6,772 nucleotides of DNA, taken from contig JALRKU010000337.1 of assembly GCA_023254755.1 (NCBI GenBank), positions 1-6,772 of the forward strand. Reading direction: 5' to 3'. The notes under the pieces were generated by a model. It had not been told where the DNA came from, searched no databases, and saw only the letters and a list, made by a program, of their open reading frames with translations. The stretch is from Aeromicrobium sp. GTDB lineage: Bacteria; Actinomycetota; Actinomycetes; Propionibacteriales; Nocardioidaceae. Each line of letters opens with the position of its first letter. The first letter of the stretch is position 1. Positions 1-5,618 of the stretch are shown piece after piece. The position numbers were made by a program, and so were the translations under genes.

Positions 1-903
1 CTGCTCCTCGACGGCGTCGGCGACGTCGTGGGACCGCAGCACGATGTGGCGCACCGCGCCGTCGAGCGTCCGGCCGATCACCAGCCGACGGGCCGCGGGG
101 TCGGCGGCCAGGTCGCGCAACCAGTTGGCGATCGGCGCGACGACCGCCTGCGGCACCAGTCCGGCGCCGTCGAGCTGCACCTCGGGAATCGTGAACAGCG
201 GCGAGTCCGACAGGCCGCGCGAGGTCATCATGCGGGCCAGGTGACCACGGACCTCCCCCACGGCCTCGTCGGCGGTGCGGTCGAGGACGACGGCCAGCGA
301 GGTCGAGCGGTCGGCGGCTCGCTTGAGGTAGTCCCACGGGACCTGGTCGGCGTAGCGCGCTGCTGACGTCACGAACAGCCACAGGTCGGCGGCCGACAGC
401 AGCTGGTTCGCGAGCTCGCGATTGACCTGGTCGATCGAGTCGACGTCGGGCGCGTCGAGGATCGCGAGTCCGGACGGCACCGAGGTCGTGGGCACCAGCC
501 GGAGCCCGTACACGGCCGAGGCGCCGTCGTCGTCGTTGCGCGGCATGTCGGGCAGGATCCGGTCGCGGGTGAACCACTCGACGTCGTCGGGGTGGTGGAC
601 GAGGACGGGTGATCTGGTGGTCGGTCGGAGCACGCCGGCCGCCGTCACGGGCGTGCCCACGATGGAGTTGACCAACGTGGACTTGCCCGCGCCGGTCGAA
701 CCACCCACGACCGTCAGCAGCGGTGCGTCGAGCTGGACCAGCCGCGGCAGGATGTAGTCGGAGATCTGGTCGACGACCTCGTCACGGGTGCGCCGCGCCG
801 GGACGGCGTCGGGGGTCGAGAAGTCCAAGGTGGCGCCGCGAAGGGCCGAGAGCAGGTCCCCCATCGCCGCCAGGAGCTCGGCCGACGCATGAGTCTTCGT
901 CAT
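1..903 (-). CDS. Dynamin-like GTPase, N-terminal 301 residues (3' end cut by window edge)
   Basis: An uninterrupted reading frame runs from an ATG at 903 down to base 1 without a stop, so the C-terminus lies outside the window. Seen: a P-loop GGSTGAGKST at residues 67-76 (Lys74), a switch-I-like threonine pair LRPTTRS near 92-98, and a G3-like LDAPDVDS at 149-156. In G3 an Asp replaces the Gly of the usual DxPG. It is followed by LWLFVTSAARYAD, a stretch I associate with the actinobacterial dynamin-related/GTPase family. The G4 region reads VVLDRT instead of a clear N/TKxD. Family members are usually around 500-600 residues, so about half is visible. No signal peptide is evident; a cytoplasmic, possibly membrane-associated role in membrane remodelling or division is inferred from the family (compare Streptomyces DynA/DynB). 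The start is the only ATG in frame near a GC-rich purine tract. The gene lies 82 bp behind prsW on the same strand. Such proteins are often mislabelled as ABC transporter ATPases. Confidence 0.85.
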   Translation of the reverse strand, partial: MTKTHASAELLAAMGDLLSALRGATLDFSTPDAVPARRTRDEVVDQISDYILPRLVQLDAPLLTVVGGSTGAGKSTLVNSIVGTPVTAAGVLRPTTRSPVLVHHPDDVEWFTRDRILPDMPRNDDDGASAVYGLRLVPTTSVPSGLAILDAPDVDSIDQVNRELANQLLSAADLWLFVTSAARYADQVPWDYLKRAADRSTSLAVVLDRTADEAVGEVRGHLARMMTSRGLSDSPLFTIPEVQLDGAGLVPQAVVAPIANWLRDLAADPAARRLVIGRTLDGAVRHIVLRSHDVADAVEEQ

Positions 904-942
904 GTGGACGGCCCCCGGTACCTCCCTGTGATCACGCTGTTC

Positions 943-948
943 AGGGTA
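943..948 (-). promoter_or_regulatory. Possible -10 element for the GTPase gene
   Basis: Read on the minus strand this is TACCCT, which fits the actinobacterial TANNNT -10 pattern about 40 bp before the ATG at 903. No convincing -35 is seen. A perfect 8-bp palindrome GTGATCAC (928-935) lies between the hexamer and the start codon, and AGGGAGG lies about 17 nt before the ATG, rather far for a normal ribosome binding site. The gene could instead be read through from prsW. Confidence 0.3.
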
Positions 949-985
949 GTGGACCGGAGCAGGTCATCCGGTCACCCGGGCGGGC

Positions 986-2176
986 TCAGTGGCGTCCGAT
1001 CGGCCTCAGGGCCGGCGGAAGGCGGAGTCCGGGCCGCAGCGCGTACATCGCGTCGAGCAGTGCGTACGTGCGATCGACGCCGTGCGGCACGCGCTGACCG
1101 CGCATGACGCGGTCGTGCAGGAAGGCCATCTCGGTGGCGAGCCGCTGGTAGCGGCGCACGACCTTCGCGGCGACCGCACCGTGGTGCCGGCGGGCGTACC
1201 TGCGGGCTGCAGTGCGGTAGTGGAAGCGGGAGAGGTACGGGATCTCGGCGGGGTGGATCCAGCCGCGCTGCCCCACGTAGGCGAGGGACCTCTCGAGCGT
1301 GCGCACCTGGCGGGTGCGCACGACGATCGCGATCGTGGCCACGACGGCCAGCACGACCGCGAGGGCGAGGTAGACCAGCAGGAAGCCGATGCCGCCGCCG
1401 TAGCTGAGCGACCCGTTCCAGAGCCCGTGCAGACCGATGCTGCCCGCCAGTCCGACGACCAGCAGCGGGATCCGCACCCACCACGAACGCCGCGTGACGG
1501 CGATGCCGAGGGCGATGCCGAACGCCGAGGTGAACAGCGGGTGGGCGAACGGACTGAAGACGCCGCGGACGACGAAGGTGGCCGTCGCGCCCTCGGCGCC
1601 GGCGATCTCGGTGGCGGTCGAGCCCAGGTAGCTGCCGGCGTAGTAGCCGATGTTCTCGACGAACGCGAAGCCGACGCCGACCAGGCCGGCGAGGATCAGT
1701 CCGTCGAGCATGCCGTCGATGACCCGTCGCGCTCGGACGAAGGTGAGCACGAGGAACAGGCACTTGGCCGGCTCCTCGGTGAGCGGCGCGACGAAGGTGG
1801 CGCCCTCCTCGGCGGTGAGGTCCCAGGTGCGGTCGATCCACAGCTGCAGCGCCAGAGCGATCGCGACGGACACGACGCCTCCCCAGATGAACGCTGCGAC
1901 GAGGTAGCGGCGCGGCTCGGGCTCGTAGCGGTCGAGCCACCAGTAGACGAGCCACAGGATCGGCAGGGGCAGGAGCGCGTAGCCGATGGACAGGGACGCG
2001 CCGGTGGCGTCGTCGGCACTGAGCGCGATGAAGACGCCACCGGCCACGCCGAGGACGCCGACGAGCCCGACGACGATCATCCACGCGAGGCGGCCGCGCT
2101 GGCGGTAGGCCTCGACGTAGGGCGGGAGGACGAAGTCGTAGGCGCCGCCGGGCGCGGTCGTCTGCGGCTGAGTCAC
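986..2176 (-). CDS. PrsW-family intramembrane metalloprotease
   Basis: A polytopic membrane protein of 396 residues from the GTG at 2176. Seen: about eight hydrophobic segments between residues ~31 and ~287, and the PrsW hallmark motifs in order: EEPAK (EExxK) at 134-138, FAFVEN (FxxxE) at 170-175, HPLFTS with His212, and HGLWN with His250 and Asn254. In the family these residues form the active site inside the membrane; in Bacillus subtilis PrsW makes the site-1 cut of the anti-sigma factor RsiW. The substrate here is unknown and no anti-sigma gene is adjacent. The C-terminal ~105 residues are soluble and Arg/His/Tyr-rich, an extension beyond the minimal PrsW core. The frame stays open upstream to an ATG at 2275, but that start would lie inside tRNA-Arg on the opposite strand. 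The GTG at 2176 preceded by a -10-like hexamer is therefore preferred. The assignment is firm; the start is probable. Confidence 0.92.
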   Translation of the reverse strand: MTQPQTTAPGGAYDFVLPPYVEAYRQRGRLAWMIVVGLVGVLGVAGGVFIALSADDATGASLSIGYALLPLPILWLVYWWLDRYEPEPRRYLVAAFIWGGVVSVAIALALQLWIDRTWDLTAEEGATFVAPLTEEPAKCLFLVLTFVRARRVIDGMLDGLILAGLVGVGFAFVENIGYYAGSYLGSTATEIAGAEGATATFVVRGVFSPFAHPLFTSAFGIALGIAVTRRSWWVRIPLLVVGLAGSIGLHGLWNGSLSYGGGIGFLLVYLALAVVLAVVATIAIVVRTRQVRTLERSLAYVGQRGWIHPAEIPYLSRFHYRTAARRYARRHHGAVAAKVVRRYQRLATEMAFLHDRVMRGQRVPHGVDRTYALLDAMYALRPGLRLPPALRPIGRH

Positions 2177-2182
2177 CTCGAA

Positions 2183-2188
2183 AGCGTA
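2183..2188 (-). promoter_or_regulatory. Predicted -10 element for a leaderless prsW transcript
   Basis: The minus-strand hexamer TACGCT is followed by six bases (TTCGAG) and then the GTG start at 2176. That places the expected transcription start on the start codon itself. There is no Shine-Dalgarno sequence, which agrees with a leaderless mRNA as is common in Actinobacteria. No good -35 hexamer is visible. Confidence 0.45.
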
Positions 2189-2212
2189 GGTGATGGCCAG
2201 GACGGCGCCAGA

Positions 2213-2218
2213 TACGCT
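2213..2218 (+). promoter_or_regulatory. Predicted -10 element for tRNA-Arg
   Basis: The plus-strand hexamer TACGCT lies 29 nt before the tRNA and predicts a 5' leader of about 20-25 nt. The same hexamer occurs in the opposite orientation at 2183-2188 for prsW, so the two divergent -10 elements are mirror images 24 bp apart. No clear -35 is seen. Confidence 0.4.
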
Positions 2219-2247
2219 AGTTCTCGGCCGGACCACCAGTCGGCCGG

Positions 2248-2321
2248 GCCCCCGTAGCTCAGCCGGATAGAGCACGTCACTTCTAATGACACGGTCGCAG
2301 GTTCGAGTCCTGCCGGGGGCG
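2248..2321 (+). tRNA. tRNA-Arg (anticodon TCT)
   Basis: A complete cloverleaf can be folded. The acceptor stem GCCCCCG (2248-2254) pairs with CGGGGGC (2314-2320). The D-stem is GCTC/GAGC, and the T-stem GCAGG/CCTGC closes the loop TTCGAGT. The anticodon loop CTTCTAA (2280-2286) has anticodon TCT at 2282-2284, which reads AGA and AGG codons. Position 27-43 is a C-A mismatch at the top of the anticodon stem. Discriminator G73 is at 2321 and is followed by CAG, so CCA is not encoded, unlike the three complete tRNAs at the right end. The 3' end is echoed in the gap downstream. Confidence 0.95.
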
Positions 2322-2323
2322 CA

Positions 2324-2338
2324 GGTCGCTCTGCGACC
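2324..2338 (+). terminator. Small GC hairpin just after tRNA-Arg
   Basis: A perfect 6-bp stem GGTCGC/GCGACC with loop TCT begins two nucleotides after the tRNA. There is no T-tract. It may be a U-less actinobacterial terminator or a 3' processing structure; this is inferred from position only. Confidence 0.3.
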
Positions 2339-2341
2339 GGA

Positions 2342-2358
2342 GCCCGCGACAGGACTCG
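2342..2358 (-). repeat. Inverted imperfect copy of the tRNA-Arg 3' end
   Basis: The reverse complement of these 17 bases matches tRNA-Arg 2304-2320 at 15 of 17 positions (differences at the 10th and 13th bases). The two could therefore pair across 21 nt and compete with the tRNA fold, or this may be a scar of an old rearrangement at the tRNA. Confidence 0.6.
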
Positions 2359-2370
2359 GGAGGAGCCCCG

Positions 2371-2454
2371 CGAGAGCAGCGAGCCGCCAACGACGGATCC
2401 TGCCGGGGGCGCCGAGCGCAGCGAGCCGCCAACGACGGATCGTGCGGGCCGGAC
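2371..2454 (+). repeat. 42-bp tandem duplication containing a tRNA-Arg 3'-end copy
   Basis: Two units, 2371-2412 and 2413-2454. The first 29 bp match with a single difference (A or C at the fifth base), including 24 identical bases at 2376-2399 and 2418-2441. The last 13 bp have diverged. In unit one the end (2398-2412) is an exact 15-nt copy of tRNA-Arg 2308-2322 (TCCTGCCGGGGGCGC). No coding function is seen in the 146-bp gap. It looks like att-site or rearrangement debris, but no integrase gene is present. Confidence 0.75.
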
Positions 2455-2467
2455 CACGCCGACCGTG

Positions 2468-3334
2468 TCAGACGAGCACCGCTGCTGCGGCGGACCGGAT
2501 CGCCGCCGCGGTCGCCTCCAGCGGAGCGGTGCGCAGGGACCACTGCTGCCAGTAGAGGTCGACGGCGACGTGGTGGTCGTCGAGGGCCACGAGGGCACCG
2601 GTCCCCAGGTGCTCGTCGAGCTGCACCGCGGGCAGCATGCCCCAGCCGAGACCCAGCAGCACCGCGTCGAGGAAGGCTCGTGACGCGGGGACGTGGTGGC
2701 GGGGCGGGTCCTCGGTGACGCCGTGGAGCGCGAGGTAGTCGTCCTGGAGCCTGTCGCGGCGGTCGAACACCACGACGGGGGCTCGGCCGAGCGACGAGGC
2801 TGCCGGGCCGTCGGGGAACCACCGGTCCACCACGTCCGGCGTCGCTGCGGGACGGTAGGTCATGGTGCCGAGCGGCGTGGCCCGACACCCCTGCACGGCC
2901 GTGGCCTCCGAGGTGATCGCGGCGACGACGGTCCCGTCGCGCAGCAGGGCCGCGGTGTCGGCCTGGTCCTCGCGGCGCAGGTCGAAGCAGACGCGGTCGC
3001 TCACGGCGGCGAGTGCCGGGAGCACCCAGGTGTCGAGCGAGTCCGCGTTCACCGCGAGGGGCAGCGTGGTGACGGCCGACGACTCGAGCTCGACGGCGGT
3101 CTCGGCGACCAGGCTGTCGATCGCCCGGGCGAGGCGGAGGTAGGCGCGGCCGGCGTCGGTCGGCGCGACGGGTCTGCTCCGACGGACGAGAACCTGGCCG
3201 GCGGACTGCTCGAGCGCCTTGATGCGTTGGCTGACCGCCGACGGCGTGACGTGCAGGACGCGGGCGGCGGCGTCGAAGGAGCCGGTGTCGACGACGGCGA
3301 CGAGCGCTCGCAGCTGCTCCAGGTCGGGACTCAC
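2468..3334 (-). CDS. lysG: LysR-family transcriptional regulator, LysG/ArgP type
   Basis: 288 residues from the GTG at 3334, the normal size for LysG/ArgP (about 290-300). Seen: an N-terminal winged helix-turn-helix spanning ~3-62, with GSFDAAARVLHVTPSAVSQRIKALE as its core (here residues 18-42). It is followed by a LysR-type effector-binding domain that contains RAFLDAVLLGLGWGMLP near the C-terminal third, a stretch typical of the ArgP subgroup. Known: LysG of Corynebacterium glutamicum and ArgP of E. coli sense basic amino acids and activate lysE/argO. The divergent lysE homologue 70 bp away supports the same role here. The frame remains open upstream to 3754, but that would run antisense through lysE, and family homology begins at SPDLEQLRAL. 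The start GTG sits 7 nt after a minus-strand TAGCAT, which suggests a leaderless message. The exact effector (Lys, Arg or another) cannot be told. Confidence 0.9.
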   Translation of the reverse strand: MSPDLEQLRALVAVVDTGSFDAAARVLHVTPSAVSQRIKALEQSAGQVLVRRSRPVAPTDAGRAYLRLARAIDSLVAETAVELESSAVTTLPLAVNADSLDTWVLPALAAVSDRVCFDLRREDQADTAALLRDGTVVAAITSEATAVQGCRATPLGTMTYRPAATPDVVDRWFPDGPAASSLGRAPVVVFDRRDRLQDDYLALHGVTEDPPRHHVPASRAFLDAVLLGLGWGMLPAVQLDEHLGTGALVALDDHHVAVDLYWQQWSLRTAPLEATAAAIRSAAAAVLV

Positions 3335-3341
3335 CTGAGCG

Positions 3342-3347
3342 ATGCTA
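3342..3347 (-). promoter_or_regulatory. Predicted -10 element for lysG
   Basis: Minus-strand TAGCAT, then seven bases, then the GTG start at 3334. No Shine-Dalgarno sequence is seen, so a leaderless transcript is likely. The -35 would fall around 3365-3370, inside the inverted repeat between lysG and lysE. Confidence 0.45.
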
Positions 3348-3352
3348 TGGCA

Positions 3353-3380
3353 GATGAAGAAACATGAACTGGCCTTCATC
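3353..3380. promoter_or_regulatory. Candidate LysG operator: GATGAAG/CTTCATC inverted repeat
   Basis: A perfect 7-bp inverted repeat, GATGAAG (3353-3359) and CTTCATC (3374-3380), with a 14-bp spacer. The half-site centres are 21 bp apart, about two helical turns. It lies in the middle of the 70-bp lysG-lysE divergent region and overlaps where both -35 elements should be. That is the place expected for a LysR-type regulator that activates the exporter and represses itself. The assignment rests on position and symmetry only. Confidence 0.5.
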
Positions 3381-3392
3381 AGCCGCGATTCG

Positions 3393-3398
3393 TACCGT
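3393..3398 (+). promoter_or_regulatory. Predicted -10 element for the lysE-crcB operon
   Basis: TACCGT, then six bases (GGCGAC), then the GTG start at 3405. There is no Shine-Dalgarno sequence and no good -35, as expected for an activator-dependent, leaderless promoter. Confidence 0.45.
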
Positions 3399-3404
3399 GG
3401 CGAC

Positions 3405-4025
3405 GTGATCCCGCCCCCCGCCGCTGCCCTCGCCTCCGGCGTCGGCATCGGCCTGTCCCTCATCGTCGTGATCGGGGCGCAGAACGCGTTCGTGCTCCGC
3501 CAGGGCCTGCGGCGCGAGCACGTGCTGCCCGTCGTCGCCGTGTGCGCAGGATCCGACGCGCTGCTCATCGCCGCCGGCGTCGGCGGTCTCGGCGCGCTGG
3601 TCGACGCGGCCCCTGGGCTGCTCGACGCCGTGTCACTCGTCGGCGCGGCGTTCCTGCTCGCGTACGCCGCGATCGCGGCCCGGCGATCGCTGCGTCCCGC
3701 GACGCTCGGCAGCGACCCCTCCGGACCGCCGATCGCGCTGCGCCGCGCTCTCACGACGGCCGTCGCGCTGACCTGGCTGAACCCCCACGTCTACCTCGAC
3801 ACCGTCGTGCTGCTCGGATCGGTCGCCCGCTCGTACGGTGCCGACCGCTGGTGGTTCGGCGCAGGCGCCACGCTCGGCAGCGTCGTCTGGTTCACCGCGC
3901 TCGGCCTCGGCGCCCGGCTCCTGCGTCCCGTGTTCGCCCGGCCGACGGCGTGGCGCGTCCTCGACGGCGTGATCGCCATACTGATGAGCGTGATCGCCGT
4001 CGAGCTGCTCCTGGGCACGCGATGA
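3405..4025 (+). CDS. lysE: LysE/ArgO-family basic amino acid exporter
   Basis: 206 residues from the GTG at 3405, close to E. coli ArgO (211) and slightly shorter than C. glutamicum LysE. Seen: about six hydrophobic segments, the family signature GAQNAFVLRQG at residues 24-34 in the first membrane segment, and WLNPHVYLDT at 124-133, which carries the conserved Asn-Pro of the LysE superfamily. Known function of the family: proton-motive-force-driven export of lysine and/or arginine across the plasma membrane when intracellular levels rise. An ATG at 3342 is also in frame, but it would add a 21-residue hydrophilic N-terminus absent from the family and would read through the regulatory region; the GTG fits the -10 spacing. 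The stop overlaps the crcB-1 start by ATGA, so translation is probably coupled. Control by the divergent LysG is inferred. Confidence 0.92.
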   Translation: MIPPPAAALASGVGIGLSLIVVIGAQNAFVLRQGLRREHVLPVVAVCAGSDALLIAAGVGGLGALVDAAPGLLDAVSLVGAAFLLAYAAIAARRSLRPATLGSDPSGPPIALRRALTTAVALTWLNPHVYLDTVVLLGSVARSYGADRWWFGAGATLGSVVWFTALGLGARLLRPVFARPTAWRVLDGVIAILMSVIAVELLLGTR

Positions 4026-4387
4026 CCCGCCGGTTGCTGCTGGTCGCCGTCGGTGGTGCGGTCGGCACGCTCGCTCGTCATGCGGTGGCCGAGCTGTTCG
4101 GCGACTCGTCGACCTGGCCCTGGCCCACGTTCACGGTCAACCTCGTGGGGTCGTTCCTGCTGGGCGTGCTGGCCGCGAAGGTCGTCGACCCGGCCGACCC
4201 GCGTCGTCTCCTGCTCGGCACCGGGGTGCTCGGTGGGTTCACGACCTACAGCGCGTTCGCGGTCGAGACCGATCTGCTGCTGCGCGACGCAGACCTGCTG
4301 ATCGGGGTGCTCTACCCGACCGTGACGGTCGCCCTCGGGCTCGCAGCGGCGGTGGCGGGCCTCGTGGCGGGACGTCGCACCGCATGA
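4022..4387 (+). CDS. crcB: Fluoride channel subunit CrcB/Fluc (first of pair)
   Basis: 121 residues, standard length for Fluc. Seen: four hydrophobic segments, GGAVGTLARH at 11-20, TFTVNLVGSFLLG at 36-48 with the pore Asn at 40, and GGFTTYSAFAVE at 71-82. In the Phe-box region the first Phe is Tyr76 while Phe79 is kept. Known: Fluc proteins form antiparallel dimers that let fluoride leave the cytoplasm; many Gram-positive bacteria use two different subunits encoded in tandem. The ATG at 4022 overlaps the lysE stop by four bases, and its own stop overlaps the next crcB start in the same way. No fluoride (crcB) riboswitch is seen before lysE or in the overlaps, so fluoride-responsive control is not evident. 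Confidence 0.93.
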   Translation: MTRRLLLVAVGGAVGTLARHAVAELFGDSSTWPWPTFTVNLVGSFLLGVLAAKVVDPADPRRLLLGTGVLGGFTTYSAFAVETDLLLRDADLLIGVLYPTVTVALGLAAAVAGLVAGRRTA

Positions 4388-4734
4388 CCGTCGTGCTCAT
4401 GGCCCTCGCCGGCGGTCTGGGTGCCGCCTGCCGCTCGCTGGTCGACGTCGAGGTGGGTCGCCGCACGTCGTCGCGACTGCCCTGGGCCACCTTCGCCGTC
4501 AACGTCACGGGATCGTTCGCCCTGGGCCTTCTGGTGGGCGCCGCGGCCGGCTCCGACGTGCTGCTCGTCGTCGGCACCGGGTTCCTGGGCGGCTACACGA
4601 CCTTCAGCTCCGCCTCGCTCGAGGCCGCGCGGGCCCTGGTCGAGCACCGCCGGGCCGATGCGGCGGCCATCGCCGTGGCGATGGCGGCGGCCTGCGTGGC
4701 CGCCGCCTCGCTCGGCGTCGTTCTGACCCGCTAG
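4384..4734 (+). CDS. crcB: Fluoride channel subunit CrcB/Fluc (second of pair)
   Basis: 116 residues with the same four-segment layout. Seen: GGLGAACRSL at 10-19, TFAVNVTGSFALG at 36-48 with the pore Asn at 40, and GGYTTFSSASLEA at 69-81. Here Phe74 is kept but the second Phe-box position is Ala77, the opposite loss to its partner (Tyr76/Phe79). This suits an obligate heterodimer with one good pore, an inference from known Fluc architecture. It starts in an ATGA overlap with crcB-1 and ends in TAG one base before the convergent DsbA-like gene, which leaves no room for an intergenic terminator. Confidence 0.92.
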   Translation: MTVVLMALAGGLGAACRSLVDVEVGRRTSSRLPWATFAVNVTGSFALGLLVGAAAGSDVLLVVGTGFLGGYTTFSSASLEAARALVEHRRADAAAIAVAMAAACVAAASLGVVLTR

Positions 4735-4735
4735 G

Positions 4736-5497
4736 TCAAGCCTTCTTCGCCGCGTCGATCGCCTTCTGCAGCTCGGCCGGGCTGGGGCTCTCGACGTCCT
4801 TGCCGTCGATCTGGACCCACGGCGTGCCGCGGAAGCCCTTGTCGACCGCCTCCTCGTAGGCCTTCTTGATCCACGGTCCGAACTTCTTCTGCGTGATGCA
4901 GCTCTCGGGACCGGTGTACCCGGCCTGCTTGGCCGTCGCCAGCAGCGCCTCGTCGTCGGGGCCCGCGCCGCCCTCGGCGGGCTGGTTCGCGTAGAGGAGG
5001 TCGTGCATCTTCTTGTAGGCGGGGACGCCCTGGTCGTCGAGGACGCACAGCGCGGCGTTGAGAGCCCGGCTGGAGTACTCGTTGGTGCTCTGGGAGTCCA
5101 GGAAGGAGATCGGTCGGTACTCGATCGTGATCTCGCCCTTCTTGACCAGGTCGTTCAGGAACGCACCGCTCTGCTGCTCGAACGACAGGCAGGCGGGGCA
5201 CTGGAAGTCCTCGTGGAGGACCACGGTGACGGGGTCCTTGCCCTCGGTGCCGCCGGCGTCCGAGGCGGTGTAGTCGAACCCGTAGGCGTCGTTCATGCCC
5301 TGGGGAGCGACGAGGTCGGTGCTGTCCTTGTTGTCCTCCGACACGTTCTTGATCGCGAACCCGGCGAGCGCGACGAGCGCCACCACGACGGTGACGATCG
5401 CGATCGTGATCACGTTGCGCTGACGGCGTTCGGCCTTCTCGCGTTCCTTGCGCATCTGCTCGGCGCGGGCGGCGCGCTGCTGGCGGTCGTTGGCCAC
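4736..5497 (-). CDS. Membrane-anchored DsbA-like thiol:disulfide oxidoreductase
   Basis: 253 residues. Seen in order: a very basic, charged cytoplasmic N-terminus (1-28), one membrane segment (about 29-49) without a signal-peptidase or lipobox motif, a Gly/Asp-rich linker, then a thioredoxin-fold domain. That domain has the active site CPAC at 100-103 within HEDFQCPACLSFE, and the cis-Pro loop GTPW (Thr225-Pro226) near the C-terminus. Cys151 and Cys200 lie in the helical insertion and could form the second structural disulfide known from mycobacterial DsbA. The topology places the catalytic domain outside the membrane, where this family oxidises or isomerises disulfides in exported proteins. 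Start: GTG at 5497 with AGGAGAG six bases upstream (5504-5510), a clear ribosome binding site. The gene is divergent from orn and convergent with crcB-2. The name DsbA-like is safe; oxidase versus isomerase cannot be decided from sequence. Confidence 0.92.
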   Translation of the reverse strand: MANDRQQRAARAEQMRKEREKAERRQRNVITIAIVTVVVALVALAGFAIKNVSEDNKDSTDLVAPQGMNDAYGFDYTASDAGGTEGKDPVTVVLHEDFQCPACLSFEQQSGAFLNDLVKKGEITIEYRPISFLDSQSTNEYSSRALNAALCVLDDQGVPAYKKMHDLLYANQPAEGGAGPDDEALLATAKQAGYTGPESCITQKKFGPWIKKAYEEAVDKGFRGTPWVQIDGKDVESPSPAELQKAIDAAKKA

Positions 5498-5503
5498 GGA
5501 TGT

Positions 5504-5510
5504 CTCTCCT
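5504..5510 (-). promoter_or_regulatory. Ribosome binding site of the DsbA-like gene
   Basis: Minus-strand AGGAGAG ends six bases before the GTG at 5497. It fixes this start. It also contrasts with prsW, lysG, lysE and orn, which lack a convincing Shine-Dalgarno sequence. Confidence 0.75.
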
Positions 5511-5524
5511 GGTGTGCTGGGCGT

Positions 5525-5566
5525 CCCCGGTCAGAACGATCGTGTCGAGACGATGGTTCCCCGGGG
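5525..5566 (-). promoter_or_regulatory. Long stem-loop in the leader of the DsbA-like gene
   Basis: Outer arms CCCCGG (5525-5530) and CCGGGG (5561-5566) enclose inner arms GAACGATCGT (5534-5543) and ACGATGGTTC (5550-5559), which pair at 9 of 10 positions around a 6-nt loop. It lies between the predicted promoter and the ribosome binding site, so it would form in the 5' leader RNA. It could equally be a protein-binding dyad. The function is unknown. Confidence 0.5.
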
Positions 5567-5584
5567 TCGCCGGGTCCGTCGACG

Positions 5585-5611
5585 ACCCTACCGGCGCCGC
5601 GCGGGTAGGGT
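5585..5611. promoter_or_regulatory. Symmetrical divergent promoter between the DsbA-like gene and orn
   Basis: A perfect 8-bp inverted repeat ACCCTACC (5585-5592) / GGTAGGGT (5604-5611) contains the same TAGGGT -10-like hexamer on both strands. The plus-strand copy (5606-5611) is seven bases before the orn GTG and gives a leaderless orn message. The minus-strand copy (5585-5590) would start the DsbA transcript near 5578 with a leader of about 80 nt. The -35 elements are not recognisable. Confidence 0.45.
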
Positions 5612-5618
5612 TCCGGGG

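Noticed and set aside
1436..1907. Small plus-strand frames within prsW (1437-1631, 1650-1907)
   Set aside because: No ribosome binding site, no domain, and antisense to the conserved PrsW core.
989..2257. 422-residue plus-strand open frame
   Set aside because: It lies antisense to prsW, is dominated by Asp/Arg/Gly/Ala without any domain, and reflects high-GC codon bias. The opposite strand has clear PrsW motifs.
2371..2454. CRISPR-like repeat pair
   Set aside because: Only two units, directly adjacent without a unique spacer, and no cas genes; this is a tandem duplication.
2173..2888. Minus-strand open frames containing phrases such as RPRQDSNLRPCH and AGLEPATVSLEV
   Set aside because: These are translations of the antisense of tRNA-Arg, a well-known annotation artefact. 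They also overlap lysG and the repeat gap in other frames.
3542..4021. Longer N-terminal extension of crcB-1
   Set aside because: The frame is open upstream, but the extension is Arg-rich and overlaps lysE. CrcB homology starts at the ATG at 4022.
3335..4022. Fluoride riboswitch upstream of the operon or of crcB-1
   Set aside because: I could not find the conserved crcB-motif arrangement in the 70-bp leader region, and the crcB genes have no intergenic space of their own.
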